From Deltaproteobacteria bacterium (GTDB taxonomy: Bacteria > Myxococcota_A > UBA9160 > UBA4427): a DNA stretch of 64,000 bases. Under the pieces are notes generated by a model. It had not been told where the DNA came from, did no database searches, and worked only from the letters and a program-made list of their open reading frames with translations. Below are positions 35,618 to 43,661 of the stretch, one piece after another (position 1 is the first letter of the stretch; every line of letters begins with the position of its first letter). The stretch is from positions 124,001 to 188,000 of the forward strand of contig JAJDAO010000073.1 of NCBI GenBank assembly GCA_029261835.1. Reading direction: 5' to 3'. Made by a program: the position numbers and the translations under genes.

Positions 35618-36999
35618 CAGCCTTCCTTCTCGATCATTTCCAGGTTCTTGCGGAGGATCGGCCCGTAGTTGGTCTTGCCCGGGCAGACGAAGGTGCAGAG
35701 AGCCAGATCTTCCTCGTCCAGCTCGAGGGCGCCGAGCTGCTCCGCCTTCTCGACGTCTCCCACCATCATCGAGCGCAGTAGAAAGGTTGGGAGAATATCC
35801 ATGGGCATGACCTTCTCGAAGACACCGATCGGCACCATGGCCCGGCTCGAGCCGTGGGTGCTGGTGGTCAAGTCGAACTGTTTCACGCGCAGCAGCTTCG
35901 AGAGATAGATGGGAAGCAGCGAGAAGCGCCTGGTGCCGGGGCTGAGCCAGCCGAGGAACTCCTTCTCCCGATCCTCCGTCAGGGCACTCACCTGCTGGTC
36001 GTAGCGGCCGAGATAGCCGAACACCTCGCCCATGGCCTTCTTTCCGGACAGCACGGAGCCGGAGATGAACCTGAGCTCCTCCCCGGCACCCTCCGCTTCG
36101 TCGACCATGTCGTCGATGCAGGCGCCGAGGCGCGTGCGCACGAGTCGCGGGTCCGCCAGCGGTGGCCCCGCGAGCGAGATCACACGTGTGACATCGAGCT
36201 TGCCGGTGGCGAAGAGCTTCCCGACGGCGGCCACATCCTGGTAGCCGATGTGCCAGACCGTCTTTCCTCGATCGACCGGCTCGAGCAGGTGGATGTGGAG
36301 GCCCGCCGTGCCCGCTGGGTGGGGTCCGGCGAAGTACTCGAGCGACACGGGCGCCTCGAGACCGTCGGCGAGGTCGGAGTGCTCCTTCAGGCAAAGGTAC
36401 GTCTTGCCGTCAGTCAGCTTGGCGATGAGTTCGAGGCCCAGCCCGAAAGCCTCCATCTGATCGGCCAACGCCACCTCGGGCAGGGGCGCCAGGGGCGCCG
36501 TGTCAATGGCGGTAATGAAGATTGCCGCGGGTCGCGAATCGGGCGCGGGAACCTTGCTGTAGGGACGCGTGCGCAGCGCCGTCCAAAGCCCCGATTCCAC
36601 CAGCAGGTCACGGATCGCTTCTCGCGACGGAGCGGTACCGCTCTGGCTCCGATAGCTCTCGAAGGGCTGGTGTTCGTCGTCGCCGGGAGTTCCCGCGCGC
36701 TCCGAGTCAGACAGGTCGATGACGATCGACCGCAGCACGCGTCGGGCACCGCGGTTGATTCCGATGATGCGCCCCGCTCCCGGGGCGGTGTGACGGACAC
36801 CTTCGTTCTTGCGGTCCTCCAAAAGCAGCTGGCCGCGCTTGACCTTCTGGCCTTCTTCGACGCACATCCGGGGCTTCAGGCCCGGGAAATCGTCGGCCAT
36901 GACAGCCACGCGGGTCACCGTGGCGGTTCCTCGGATCACCTGCATAGCGTGGCCCGAGATCGGGAGATCGAGACCCTTCGTGATCTTGTGCGTTGCCAT
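35617..36999 (-). CDS. nqrA: NqrA subunit of Na+-NQR
   Basis: Protein of 460 aa, soluble, starting with MATHKITKGLDLPISG, the standard NqrA start. Barrel-sandwich-like segments (VEEGQKVKRGQLLLEDRKN, APGAGRIIGINRGARR) resemble the biotinyl-like fold of RnfC/NqrA. It binds ubiquinone at the cytoplasmic face. It is the first gene of nqrABCDEF-apbE-nqrM, all tightly spaced. A strong hairpin lies in its leader. Confidence 0.95.
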   Translation of the reverse strand: MATHKITKGLDLPISGHAMQVIRGTATVTRVAVMADDFPGLKPRMCVEEGQKVKRGQLLLEDRKNEGVRHTAPGAGRIIGINRGARRVLRSIVIDLSDSERAGTPGDDEHQPFESYRSQSGTAPSREAIRDLLVESGLWTALRTRPYSKVPAPDSRPAAIFITAIDTAPLAPLPEVALADQMEAFGLGLELIAKLTDGKTYLCLKEHSDLADGLEAPVSLEYFAGPHPAGTAGLHIHLLEPVDRGKTVWHIGYQDVAAVGKLFATGKLDVTRVISLAGPPLADPRLVRTRLGACIDDMVDEAEGAGEELRFISGSVLSGKKAMGEVFGYLGRYDQQVSALTEDREKEFLGWLSPGTRRFSLLPIYLSKLLRVKQFDLTTSTHGSSRAMVPIGVFEKVMPMDILPTFLLRSMMVGDVEKAEQLGALELDEEDLALCTFVCPGKTNYGPILRKNLEMIEKEG

Positions 37000-37022
37000 C
37001 GCTGATTCGTCGCTTCCTGGAT

Positions 37023-37044
37023 CTCCCTGCCGGCTGGCAGGGAG
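37023..37044. repeat. Perfect 9-bp inverted repeat in nqrA leader
   Basis: CTCCCTGCC, loop GGCT, GGCAGGGAG. It ends 23 bases before the nqrA start codon on the minus strand. There is no T-run, so it is more likely an RNA structure or operator than a terminator. Confidence 0.6.
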
Positions 37045-37390
37045 CTGGTTTCGGGTCCCACGTCATGGAGCTCTTGGAAGGGAGGCCGGCCTGGCAGATC
37101 GATTGAAGCTGGGGGGTCCGCGATCCGGCGATACCGCGTGGGGTGGGACGCGGCAGATCTTAGAGGGCGGGGATGCTTCTTTCAAGCAGTACCGTGCCCG
37201 GATGCGCGGACGTCCGGCGGCGGGCGCCGACTCGCTTCCGGCGTCGCACGCCGTGTGGCCGTGGTGGTCGCGCGTGACGGTTGAGCCGAGCGCGGCTCGC
37301 GCGGTCTCCGGCCAGCTCGGAACGGGGTGGACCCGGCTCTAGCGACTCGTTAGCGTGGTATGCGGCTCCGCCAGGCCGAGTCTTTTTGCA

Positions 37391-37420
37391 TTGCTTCGCA
37401 AATAACCCCAAGAATACAAT
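37391..37420 (+). promoter_or_regulatory. Probable sigma-70 promoter of CBS gene
   Basis: TTGCTT (37391-37396), 18-base spacer, TACAAT (37415-37420) in a locally AT-rich stretch. Transcription would start near 37427 and leave a leader of about 95 bases before the CBS start. Confidence 0.5.
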
Positions 37421-37520
37421 AGTCTCACGAAGAACGCGCGGCAACGATCTCGCGGACTCCGCCGCGAATCGCGCCGAGCCGATCAGCAGTGCCGCGTACG
37501 CAAGCGGCAGAGGAGGCCCG

Positions 37521-37982
37521 ATGACCGATCCCCACCGAGTGCTCACCGCCCGGGACATCATGACGACATCGCTCCACACACTGGGGCCCGATGCGAGCAT
37601 CTTCGAGGCGATTCAGCTGCTGACTACCAAGGAGATCTCGGGTGCACCGGTGGTGAACGGCGAGGGACGGCTGGTCGGTGTGCTCTCGGAGCTCGACTGC
37701 CTGCGCGTGCTTTCGTCGGACGAGTTCTACGCCGGTCAGCAGCAGGAGGCCGGAACGGTCAAGGACTTCATGACTGTGACGGGACAGACGATCCCCCCCG
37801 ATATGGGCATCTACGCCATCGCTCACTACTTCCTCACCAAGCCGGTGAGGCGTCTGCCGGTCGTCGACGAAGAACGCCTGGTCGGTCAAGTCAGTCGCCG
37901 TGACGTGCTGCGTGGCATCCAGAAGATGAGCAAGGAACGGCTACCCCACAAGCATTACCCGGACTATCGGGAGCCCGCTTAG
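37521..37982 (+). CDS. Tandem CBS domain protein
   Basis: Protein of 153 aa from ATG 37521 with GAGGAGG five bases upstream. Two CBS motifs: RDIMTTSLHTLGPDASIFEA with GAPVVNGEGRLVGVLSELD, and KDFMTVTGQTIPPD with RRLPVVDEERLVGQVSRRD. Such free-standing Bateman pairs bind adenine nucleotides (AMP, ATP or SAM) and act as energy sensors on a partner. The partner is not evident; it is divergent from nqrA, so a link to respiratory state is possible but unproven. Confidence 0.85.
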   Translation: MTDPHRVLTARDIMTTSLHTLGPDASIFEAIQLLTTKEISGAPVVNGEGRLVGVLSELDCLRVLSSDEFYAGQQQEAGTVKDFMTVTGQTIPPDMGIYAIAHYFLTKPVRRLPVVDEERLVGQVSRRDVLRGIQKMSKERLPHKHYPDYREPA

Positions 37983-38014
37983 TCGCTCCTGGCTCGCTGC
38001 GTCTCGCGTGCTCT

Positions 38015-39142
38015 TCATGAGCCTTGCGCGATCAGTTTGCCGAGCCGGGCGAGCTGATGGCTCGCCCCTCCCAGCGTGAGCTCGAGTTGGCGGGCCCACA
38101 GAAAGTGGCGGTGGACGGGGTAGTCGATGTCGGAGCCCGTACCGCCGTGCAGATGTTGGGCCGTGTGGACGACGCGCTGGCCGCCGCGGCAGGCCCACCA
38201 CTTTGCGGCGGCCACCTCCTCGGCAGCCGGCCTGCCCGCCTCGAGGCGCCAAGTGGCCTGCCACAGTGTCGAGCGCATCGCCTCGATATCGATGAAGGCG
38301 TCGGCGGCCCGGAGCGCTACGCCCTGGAAGGTCGCGATCGGGCGGCCGAACTGCTTGCGCGTCGAGGTGTACTCGGCCGTCGCTCGCAGCGCGGCCTCTG
38401 CCACGCCGAGCTGCATCGCGCAGAGTGCGACCTGGGCGCGCAGCTCCAGCCATTCGATGACCTCGCGGCCACTGGCGGGTGTGCCGAGCATATCCTGCGG
38501 CCCAACTTCGACGCTCGAGAACCGCATGCGGAACGTGCGCTCCCAGTTGGTGGTGGACGCCGCCGCGAGTTCGACCCCGCCCGCCCCGGGCTCGACGAGG
38601 AAGACGCCCAGGCCGCCGTCGCCCGTATCGGCCGGCACGAGCACGCGCTGCGCCAGGCGCGCTGCGGGCACACAGACCTTCTCGCCTTCCAGGATCCAGC
38701 GGTCGCCGGCGGCACGCGCCTTGAGAGCCGGGCGAGCCGGATCTTCACTCCCGACCTCCTCGAGCGCGGCACTCAGGACGATCTCGCCCGCGGCCACACC
38801 GGGCAGCCAGCGCTGTTTCTGCGCTTCGCTGCCGAAGGCTGCGAGCGGCAGCGCGGCGTAGACTGTCGTGGCGAGTAGCGGAATCGGTGCAACCGCACGG
38901 CCCGTTTCTTCGAGCAAGATGCAGAGCGCCTGCAGACCGAAATCGCTGCCGCCGTATTCCTCCGGGATGGCTACACCGATCAGGTTGGCCTCGGCCAGCG
39001 CGGCCCACAGAGCATGGTCGTAGCCATCACCCGCCGCATCGCGCTCGAGCGCACTCAGATTTTCGTGATTGCAGGTGTCGCCCAGGATCTGACGAGACAG
39101 ATCCCTCACCGCCTGCTGCTCTTCCGTGTATGAGAAGTCCAT
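38015..39142 (-). CDS. Acyl-CoA dehydrogenase (partner subunit)
   Basis: Protein of 375 aa starting MDFSYTEEQQAVRDLSRQIL. ACAD_N, middle and C-terminal helical domains are present (IAVPEEYGGSDFGLQALC-like block near 58-75 and HLHGGTGSDIDYPVHRHF near 339-356). The usual FAD/substrate-loop motifs are weaker than in classical enzymes, as seen in the second subunits of heteromeric acyl-CoA dehydrogenases of the FadE26/27 or ChsE type. It lies 24 bases after another ACAD gene on the same strand, so the two probably form one heteromer acting on long or steroid-like acyl-CoA. Confidence 0.85.
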   Translation of the reverse strand: MDFSYTEEQQAVRDLSRQILGDTCNHENLSALERDAAGDGYDHALWAALAEANLIGVAIPEEYGGSDFGLQALCILLEETGRAVAPIPLLATTVYAALPLAAFGSEAQKQRWLPGVAAGEIVLSAALEEVGSEDPARPALKARAAGDRWILEGEKVCVPAARLAQRVLVPADTGDGGLGVFLVEPGAGGVELAAASTTNWERTFRMRFSSVEVGPQDMLGTPASGREVIEWLELRAQVALCAMQLGVAEAALRATAEYTSTRKQFGRPIATFQGVALRAADAFIDIEAMRSTLWQATWRLEAGRPAAEEVAAAKWWACRGGQRVVHTAQHLHGGTGSDIDYPVHRHFLWARQLELTLGGASHQLARLGKLIAQGS

Positions 39143-39166
39143 TCTTTGCAGCTCTCCAGTTGCGTA

Positions 39167-40342
39167 TCAGCGCGGCGCTCGGGGCATTCGCAAGCCCGCC
39201 ATGGCGATGATCTCGCGCTGAATCTCGTTCACACCGCCGCCAAACGTGTTGATCTGGCAGGCACGGGCCTCCTGGCCGATGGCGCCCTCGAGCACGGCTC
39301 CGGCCGAACCTTCACGCAGCGCGCCCGCAGGCCCAAGTACCTCGAGCAGCAGTCGATAGACCTCGATCAACGTTTCGGTGCTGTAGACCTTCACCGCCGA
39401 GGCTTGCGCGGGATCGAGCTGCTCACGCTCGACTGCATAGGCCATGCGCCAGTTCATTACCTTGGCGGCCTCCAGGCGGGCACGTGCTTCTGCGAGCACC
39501 GTCTGGATGCGCGGGCTCTCGATCAGCGGCCGTTCGTCCTGATCCCTGGTGCGGCGCGCCCAGTCCACTACATCGTCCAGGTACTTGAGCGCGATACCGC
39601 CGAACGCCGCCAGTCCGATACGCTCGTGATTGAGCTGCGTCGTGATGAGTCTCCAGCCGCTGTTCAGCCCGCCCACGATCATGGAGGAGGGCACGCGCAC
39701 GTTCTCGTAATAGGTCATGCAGGTCGCCGCCCCCCCGACCGTATGAATCAGCGAATGGCTGAAGCCGGGGAGCTTGCTGTCGACGATGAAGATCGTGATG
39801 CCCTTGTGCTTGGGGGCATCCGGATCCGTGCGAGCCGCCAGCCAGATATAGTCGGCGTCGTTCGCGCCGCTGGTGAAGATCTTCGTTCCATTGATGATGT
39901 AGTCGTCGCCATCGCGCACGGCAGTTGTCTTCAGCGAAGCGAGATCGGTCCCCGCATCGGGCTCCGTGTAGCCGATGGCGAAGTGAGCCTCTCCAGCCAG
40001 GATGCGTGGCAGGAATTCCTGCTTATGCTCCTCCGAGCCGTGAGCCATGATCGCAGGGCCGACCGTATTGAGGGTGACGAAGGGCAGAGGAGCGTGAGCT
40101 CGGCGCAACTCGTCGAAGAAGATGAGCTGCTCGATGGTCGTCAGTCCTCCGCCCCCGTACTCACTGGGCCACCCGACACCGAGCCACCCGTCCTCACCCA
40201 TTTGCTTGATCGTCTCGCGGTAGATCGGCCCCCCCTCCATGCTGCTCGCCCCCTGGAGCCGTTCGGGGGTCATGAGCTGGCCGAAGTAGTCGCGCAGTTG
40301 GCTGGCCAGGGCTGTCTGTTCGGGCGTGTAGTCGACGTACAT
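39167..40342 (-). CDS. Acyl-CoA dehydrogenase
   Basis: Protein of 391 aa from ATG 40342 (MYVDYTPEQTALASQLRDYF); a longer frame to 40453 adds unrelated residues. It has GYTEPDAGTDLASLKTTAVR (the FAD-contact region), TKIFTSGANDADYIW and the C-terminal NTFGGGVNEIQREIIA. This last motif is typical of the large subunit of heteromeric ACADs in actinobacteria and proteobacteria that degrade sterols or branched acids. Pairs with the downstream gene at 38015. Confidence 0.87.
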   Translation of the reverse strand: MYVDYTPEQTALASQLRDYFGQLMTPERLQGASSMEGGPIYRETIKQMGEDGWLGVGWPSEYGGGGLTTIEQLIFFDELRRAHAPLPFVTLNTVGPAIMAHGSEEHKQEFLPRILAGEAHFAIGYTEPDAGTDLASLKTTAVRDGDDYIINGTKIFTSGANDADYIWLAARTDPDAPKHKGITIFIVDSKLPGFSHSLIHTVGGAATCMTYYENVRVPSSMIVGGLNSGWRLITTQLNHERIGLAAFGGIALKYLDDVVDWARRTRDQDERPLIESPRIQTVLAEARARLEAAKVMNWRMAYAVEREQLDPAQASAVKVYSTETLIEVYRLLLEVLGPAGALREGSAGAVLEGAIGQEARACQINTFGGGVNEIQREIIAMAGLRMPRAPR

Positions 40343-40519
40343 GGCGTTCACTCTTCTCCGGGGACCGCGAAGGGACCGGCGGCGTCGGCCGCTCGGCAAG
40401 GAGCGCAATGATAACGGGCTCGGAGCGTGGCTGAAAAGCGTTCCGCCGCACACGTCGGGCAGATTCGCCGAGCGCCCGCTCCGCTGCTCGGGTATTCGCA
40501 GTCCCAGAGAGAGTTCGCC

Positions 40520-41479
40520 TCAGTCGGCTGAATCGTCTTCGTAGCACTCCGGCACGAAGTGCTGCTCTTCGAGCGGAGGACGCACGTAGCCGGTGCCCTC
40601 GTCTCGTGGTGGCAGCTCGACGGGCGGCGGCGTCAGATCTCGATAGGGTATTTGCGAGAGCAGATGGCGGATGCAGTTCAGGCGAGCCCGTTTCTTGTCG
40701 TCCGCGTCCACCACCCACCAACGAGCTTGCTCGATATCGGTGTGATGGAACATCTCGTCTTTGGCTCGCGAATAGTCGACCCATCGCGCGCGTGACTGCA
40801 GATCCATGTCACTGAGTTTCCAGCGCTTTCGGCGATCACGGATGCGCTGCAGGAAGCGCTTCTCCTGCTCCTCGTCACTCACCGAGAACCAGTACTTGAT
40901 CACGACGATTCCGGACCGGGCCAGCATGCGCTCGAATTCCGGACACGAACGCAAGAATTCTCGATATGCCTCTTCGTCGCAGAAGCCCATCACCCGCTCT
41001 ACCCCGGCGCGGTTGTACCAGGAGCGGTCGAAGAGCACCATTTCGCCAGCGGCGGGCAGGTGATCTACGTAGCGCTGGAAGTACCATTGCGTCTTCTCCC
41101 GCTCGGTGGGCGTGCCGAGCGCGACGATGCGGCAGATCCGCGGATTGAGCCGCTCTGTCATTCTCTTGATGACACCACCCTTGCCGGCAGCATCGCGACC
41201 CTCGAAGATCACGACGACCTTCATTCCCTCCTGCTTGATCCACTCCTGCAGCTTCACGAGTTCGATCTGCAGCTTGAGGAGTTCGCTCTCGTAGAAGGCC
41301 TTCCTCAGCTTCTTCCTGCGATCTCGCCGCGGCTCGCCATTGTCGAGAATGCGTCCATAGGTCTTCGCCGCGACTTCGTCTGGGCTCTTGAGTTGTACCG
41401 CGCGCGCCTTCTGCCGCTTCGGATTGCGTTTCCCGCCTTGCTTCCGGCTGCTGGCGTGATCTTTGACTCTCTTGGTCAC
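40520..41479 (-). CDS. ppk2: Polyphosphate kinase 2
   Basis: Protein of 319 aa from a GTG at 41479; an earlier in-frame start at 41587 adds a low-similarity stretch. N-terminal 60 residues are Lys/Arg-rich. Walker A EGRDAAGKGG (93-102), Walker B-type block LFDRSWYNRAGVERVMGF (149-166) and lid residues RFLQRIRDRRKRWKLSDMD are the PPK2 class I signature. It uses polyphosphate to phosphorylate nucleoside diphosphates, or the reverse. Single-gene unit, divergent from the glycosyltransferases. Confidence 0.92.
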   Translation of the reverse strand: MTKRVKDHASSRKQGGKRNPKRQKARAVQLKSPDEVAAKTYGRILDNGEPRRDRRKKLRKAFYESELLKLQIELVKLQEWIKQEGMKVVVIFEGRDAAGKGGVIKRMTERLNPRICRIVALGTPTEREKTQWYFQRYVDHLPAAGEMVLFDRSWYNRAGVERVMGFCDEEAYREFLRSCPEFERMLARSGIVVIKYWFSVSDEEQEKRFLQRIRDRRKRWKLSDMDLQSRARWVDYSRAKDEMFHHTDIEQARWWVVDADDKKRARLNCIRHLLSQIPYRDLTPPPVELPPRDEGTGYVRPPLEEQHFVPECYEDDSAD

Positions 41480-41589
41480 GTCCCCGTCCCCGCCGCCCAA
41501 GCGTCTCCCCGACACTCCCGGCTCGTATATCGACGTGCCATCGGGCCGGCCTGAGGGGTTTCGGCTCTGGCACCGGGAGGTGTGCATGC

Positions 41590-41610
41590 CTCTCGCTGTC
41601 GCTGCGAGAG
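41590..41610. repeat. 7-bp inverted repeat between ppk2 and GT2 genes
   Basis: CTCTCGC, seven-base spacer, GCGAGAG, in the short region between divergent genes. It may be an operator or a leader hairpin of the plus-strand glycosyltransferase. Confidence 0.35.
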
Positions 41611-41635
41611 TTCAACGCAGGGGGCTCGTGTTACT

Positions 41636-42616
41636 ATGGTCCGCATGGTGGATCCCCAGGACAGCAGCTTGCCGACCGGGGCCGGGACGGCACGTGTCGA
41701 TTCGGCACGCGTGGCGGTGGTGATCCCATGCCGCAACGAGCAGGCGACAATCGGCAAGGTCGTGCGCCGCTTTCGCGAGGTGCTGCCCGAGGCCGAGATT
41801 CTGGTCGTTGACAACGCCTCGCGGGATGGCACGAGGCACGAAGCAGTCGAGGCCGGCGCTCGAGTGGTGAGCGAGTCGCGCCCGGGCAAGGGGTTTGCTC
41901 TTCTCTCCGGCTTCGAGTCCGCGCGCGAGGCGGACTACTATGTGATGGTCGACGGCGACGACACGTACCCGGCCCGTGAAGTCGAGCTTCTGCTCGAGGC
42001 CGCCGAAGAGACGGCTTGCGACATGGTCGTGGGGACTCGCCTCAAGCGTTCACGGCCGGGCGCTTTCCGGCCCGGCCACACGCTGGGCAACCAATTCTTC
42101 ATCTGGCTGGTGCGGCTGCTCTTCGGCATTCGCACGGACGATCTGTTCTCCGGATATCGCGTGATCACACGGCGGTTTCTGAAGGCCTCTCCCCTGATGG
42201 CCGAAGGCTTCGATGTCGAGGCCGAACTCTCTGTTCGCGCTCACGCACAGGGTTTCCGCGTCGTGGAAGTGCCGGTGGAGTACCGCGCTCGCCGGCCTGC
42301 GAGCAGCAGTAAGCTTCGCACTTTCCACGACGGCTACCGGATCCTGCGTGGAATCGCGATCCTCTTTCGTGACTATCGCCCGCTCGCGTTCTTCGGCTGG
42401 CTGGCCGTGGCGCTGATCGTGTTCTCTCTATGGAGCGGGCTTGCGCCCATCGGAGACTACTTCAGGACGGGGTTCGTGCATCACCTGCCCCGTGCGGTTC
42501 TGGCGGCGGCGCTCTTCACCATTGCCGTGCTGTCGTTCGGGCTCGGCGTGTTGCTCTCGTCGATCAATCGCCGCGCCGGTGAACTGGCGGCGCTGATTCG
42601 GAAGCGTTCGAGTTGA
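41636..42616 (+). CDS. GT2 glycosyltransferase, DPM1/GtrB-like
   Basis: Protein of 326 aa from ATG 41636. The GT-A domain starts VAVVIPCRNEQATIGKVV and has VDNASRDGT, the metal-binding VDGDDTYP and a later TDDLFSGYRVITRRF. Two C-terminal membrane helices (about 245-262 and 283-310) make it like enzymes that load sugars onto polyprenyl phosphate. The product could supply the GT39-like enzyme at 12091 or the ALG10-like enzyme, but this is inference. The next gene starts on its stop codon. Confidence 0.85.
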   Translation: MVRMVDPQDSSLPTGAGTARVDSARVAVVIPCRNEQATIGKVVRRFREVLPEAEILVVDNASRDGTRHEAVEAGARVVSESRPGKGFALLSGFESAREADYYVMVDGDDTYPAREVELLLEAAEETACDMVVGTRLKRSRPGAFRPGHTLGNQFFIWLVRLLFGIRTDDLFSGYRVITRRFLKASPLMAEGFDVEAELSVRAHAQGFRVVEVPVEYRARRPASSSKLRTFHDGYRILRGIAILFRDYRPLAFFGWLAVALIVFSLWSGLAPIGDYFRTGFVHHLPRAVLAAALFTIAVLSFGLGVLLSSINRRAGELAALIRKRSS

Positions 42617-43635
42617 GCTCGTCCTCCGACGCGGGACCGATCGTCTCGCTCATCGTCGTGAACTACAACGGTGCGAGGCATATCCGTGCCTGCGTCGAGT
42701 CGATCCTGGCTGACGGTGATCCTGTCCGGGAAGTCTTCATCGTCGACAATGCTTCGACCGATGGGAGTTGTCGAGAGATTGCCAAGTTACGGCGCGAGCA
42801 TCCCGAGCTGCGCGTGATCGAGAATGCCGAGAACAAGGGCTTCTCGGGAGGAGTGAATACGGCCCTTCCAGAGTGTCGGGGGCAGCTCATCGGGATCCTC
42901 AACATGGATCTCGTGGCGGAGCCCGGCTGGCTCGCCCCTCTGGTGGATTTTCTTGCAAGCCATCCCGAAGTGGGTGCCGTGAATCCGCTGATCACGCTGC
43001 TCGATGGGCGGCGCGTGAACGCGCTAGGACAGGATATTCACATCACCGGCCTGGGCTTCAATCACGGTCTCGGACGAAGACGCGAGAGTGTCGGCTCGGA
43101 GCCGACATCGGTGTCGGGCATTCAGGGGGCTGCGTTCCTCGTTCGTCGAGAGCTACTCGAACGCATGGGCGGGATGGACGACAGCGGCTTCCTCTACCAT
43201 GAAGACGTGAACCTGTCATGGCTTCTTCGTCTGATGGGCTTCGAGCTCTACAGCGTGCCGCAGTCGGTCGTGCGGCACGACTACTTCCTCTCCATGCACC
43301 CGGACAAGCTCTTCCTGCTCGAGCGCAACCGTTGGTCGCTCTTACTCAGCTACCTCTCGCCTCTGTCGCTCGTGCTGCTGCTGCCCGCGTTGATCGTGAC
43401 CGAGCTCATGCTCTGGGGATACGCTGTGCTGCGTGGTCCCGGCTTCATCTACGCGAAGACCCGCGCCTGCCTCTCGCTCTGGCGTATCCGCCAAGCGCTG
43501 GCACGGCGCCGCCGGCTCGCGGCGCGCCTGCGCCGCTGCAGCGACCGGGAGATACTGCGGCACATGAAGTGGCGCTACGCCTGGCGGCAGTTCGCATCCC
43601 TGGCGAGCGAGAGAGACTCCCCACGGCATCGCTAG
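42613..43635 (+). CDS. GT2 glycosyltransferase, rhamnosyltransferase-like
   Basis: Protein of 340 aa starting from a TTG that overlaps the previous stop (TTGA). Motifs: VSLIVVNYNGARHI, VDNASTDGS, NKGFSGGVNTAL, NMDLVAEPGWL (DxD-like NMD) and SGFLYHEDVNLSWLL, all typical of WbbL-type family 2 enzymes. A C-terminal membrane segment (LLSYLSPLSLVLLLPALIV, about 240-258) and a basic tail follow. It probably adds a deoxysugar to a surface glycan. The pair forms a small operon. Confidence 0.85.
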   Translation: MSSSSDAGPIVSLIVVNYNGARHIRACVESILADGDPVREVFIVDNASTDGSCREIAKLRREHPELRVIENAENKGFSGGVNTALPECRGQLIGILNMDLVAEPGWLAPLVDFLASHPEVGAVNPLITLLDGRRVNALGQDIHITGLGFNHGLGRRRESVGSEPTSVSGIQGAAFLVRRELLERMGGMDDSGFLYHEDVNLSWLLRLMGFELYSVPQSVVRHDYFLSMHPDKLFLLERNRWSLLLSYLSPLSLVLLLPALIVTELMLWGYAVLRGPGFIYAKTRACLSLWRIRQALARRRRLAARLRRCSDREILRHMKWRYAWRQFASLASERDSPRHR

Positions 43636-43661
43636 GAGCGTGTCCTCTGCCGCGCAACCTG

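Larger units (their letters stand above)
37000..37520. other. Divergent control region of nqr operon and CBS gene
   Basis: 521 bases without a supported gene. It contains the nqrA leader with an inverted repeat at 37023-37044, an AT-rich stretch with a promoter for the CBS gene at 37391-37420, and GC-rich sequence between. Open frames here have no family resemblance. Confidence 0.5.

Noticed and set aside
35854..37005. 383-codon plus-strand frame
   Set aside because: Antisense to nqrA, which is unambiguous; product has no domain.
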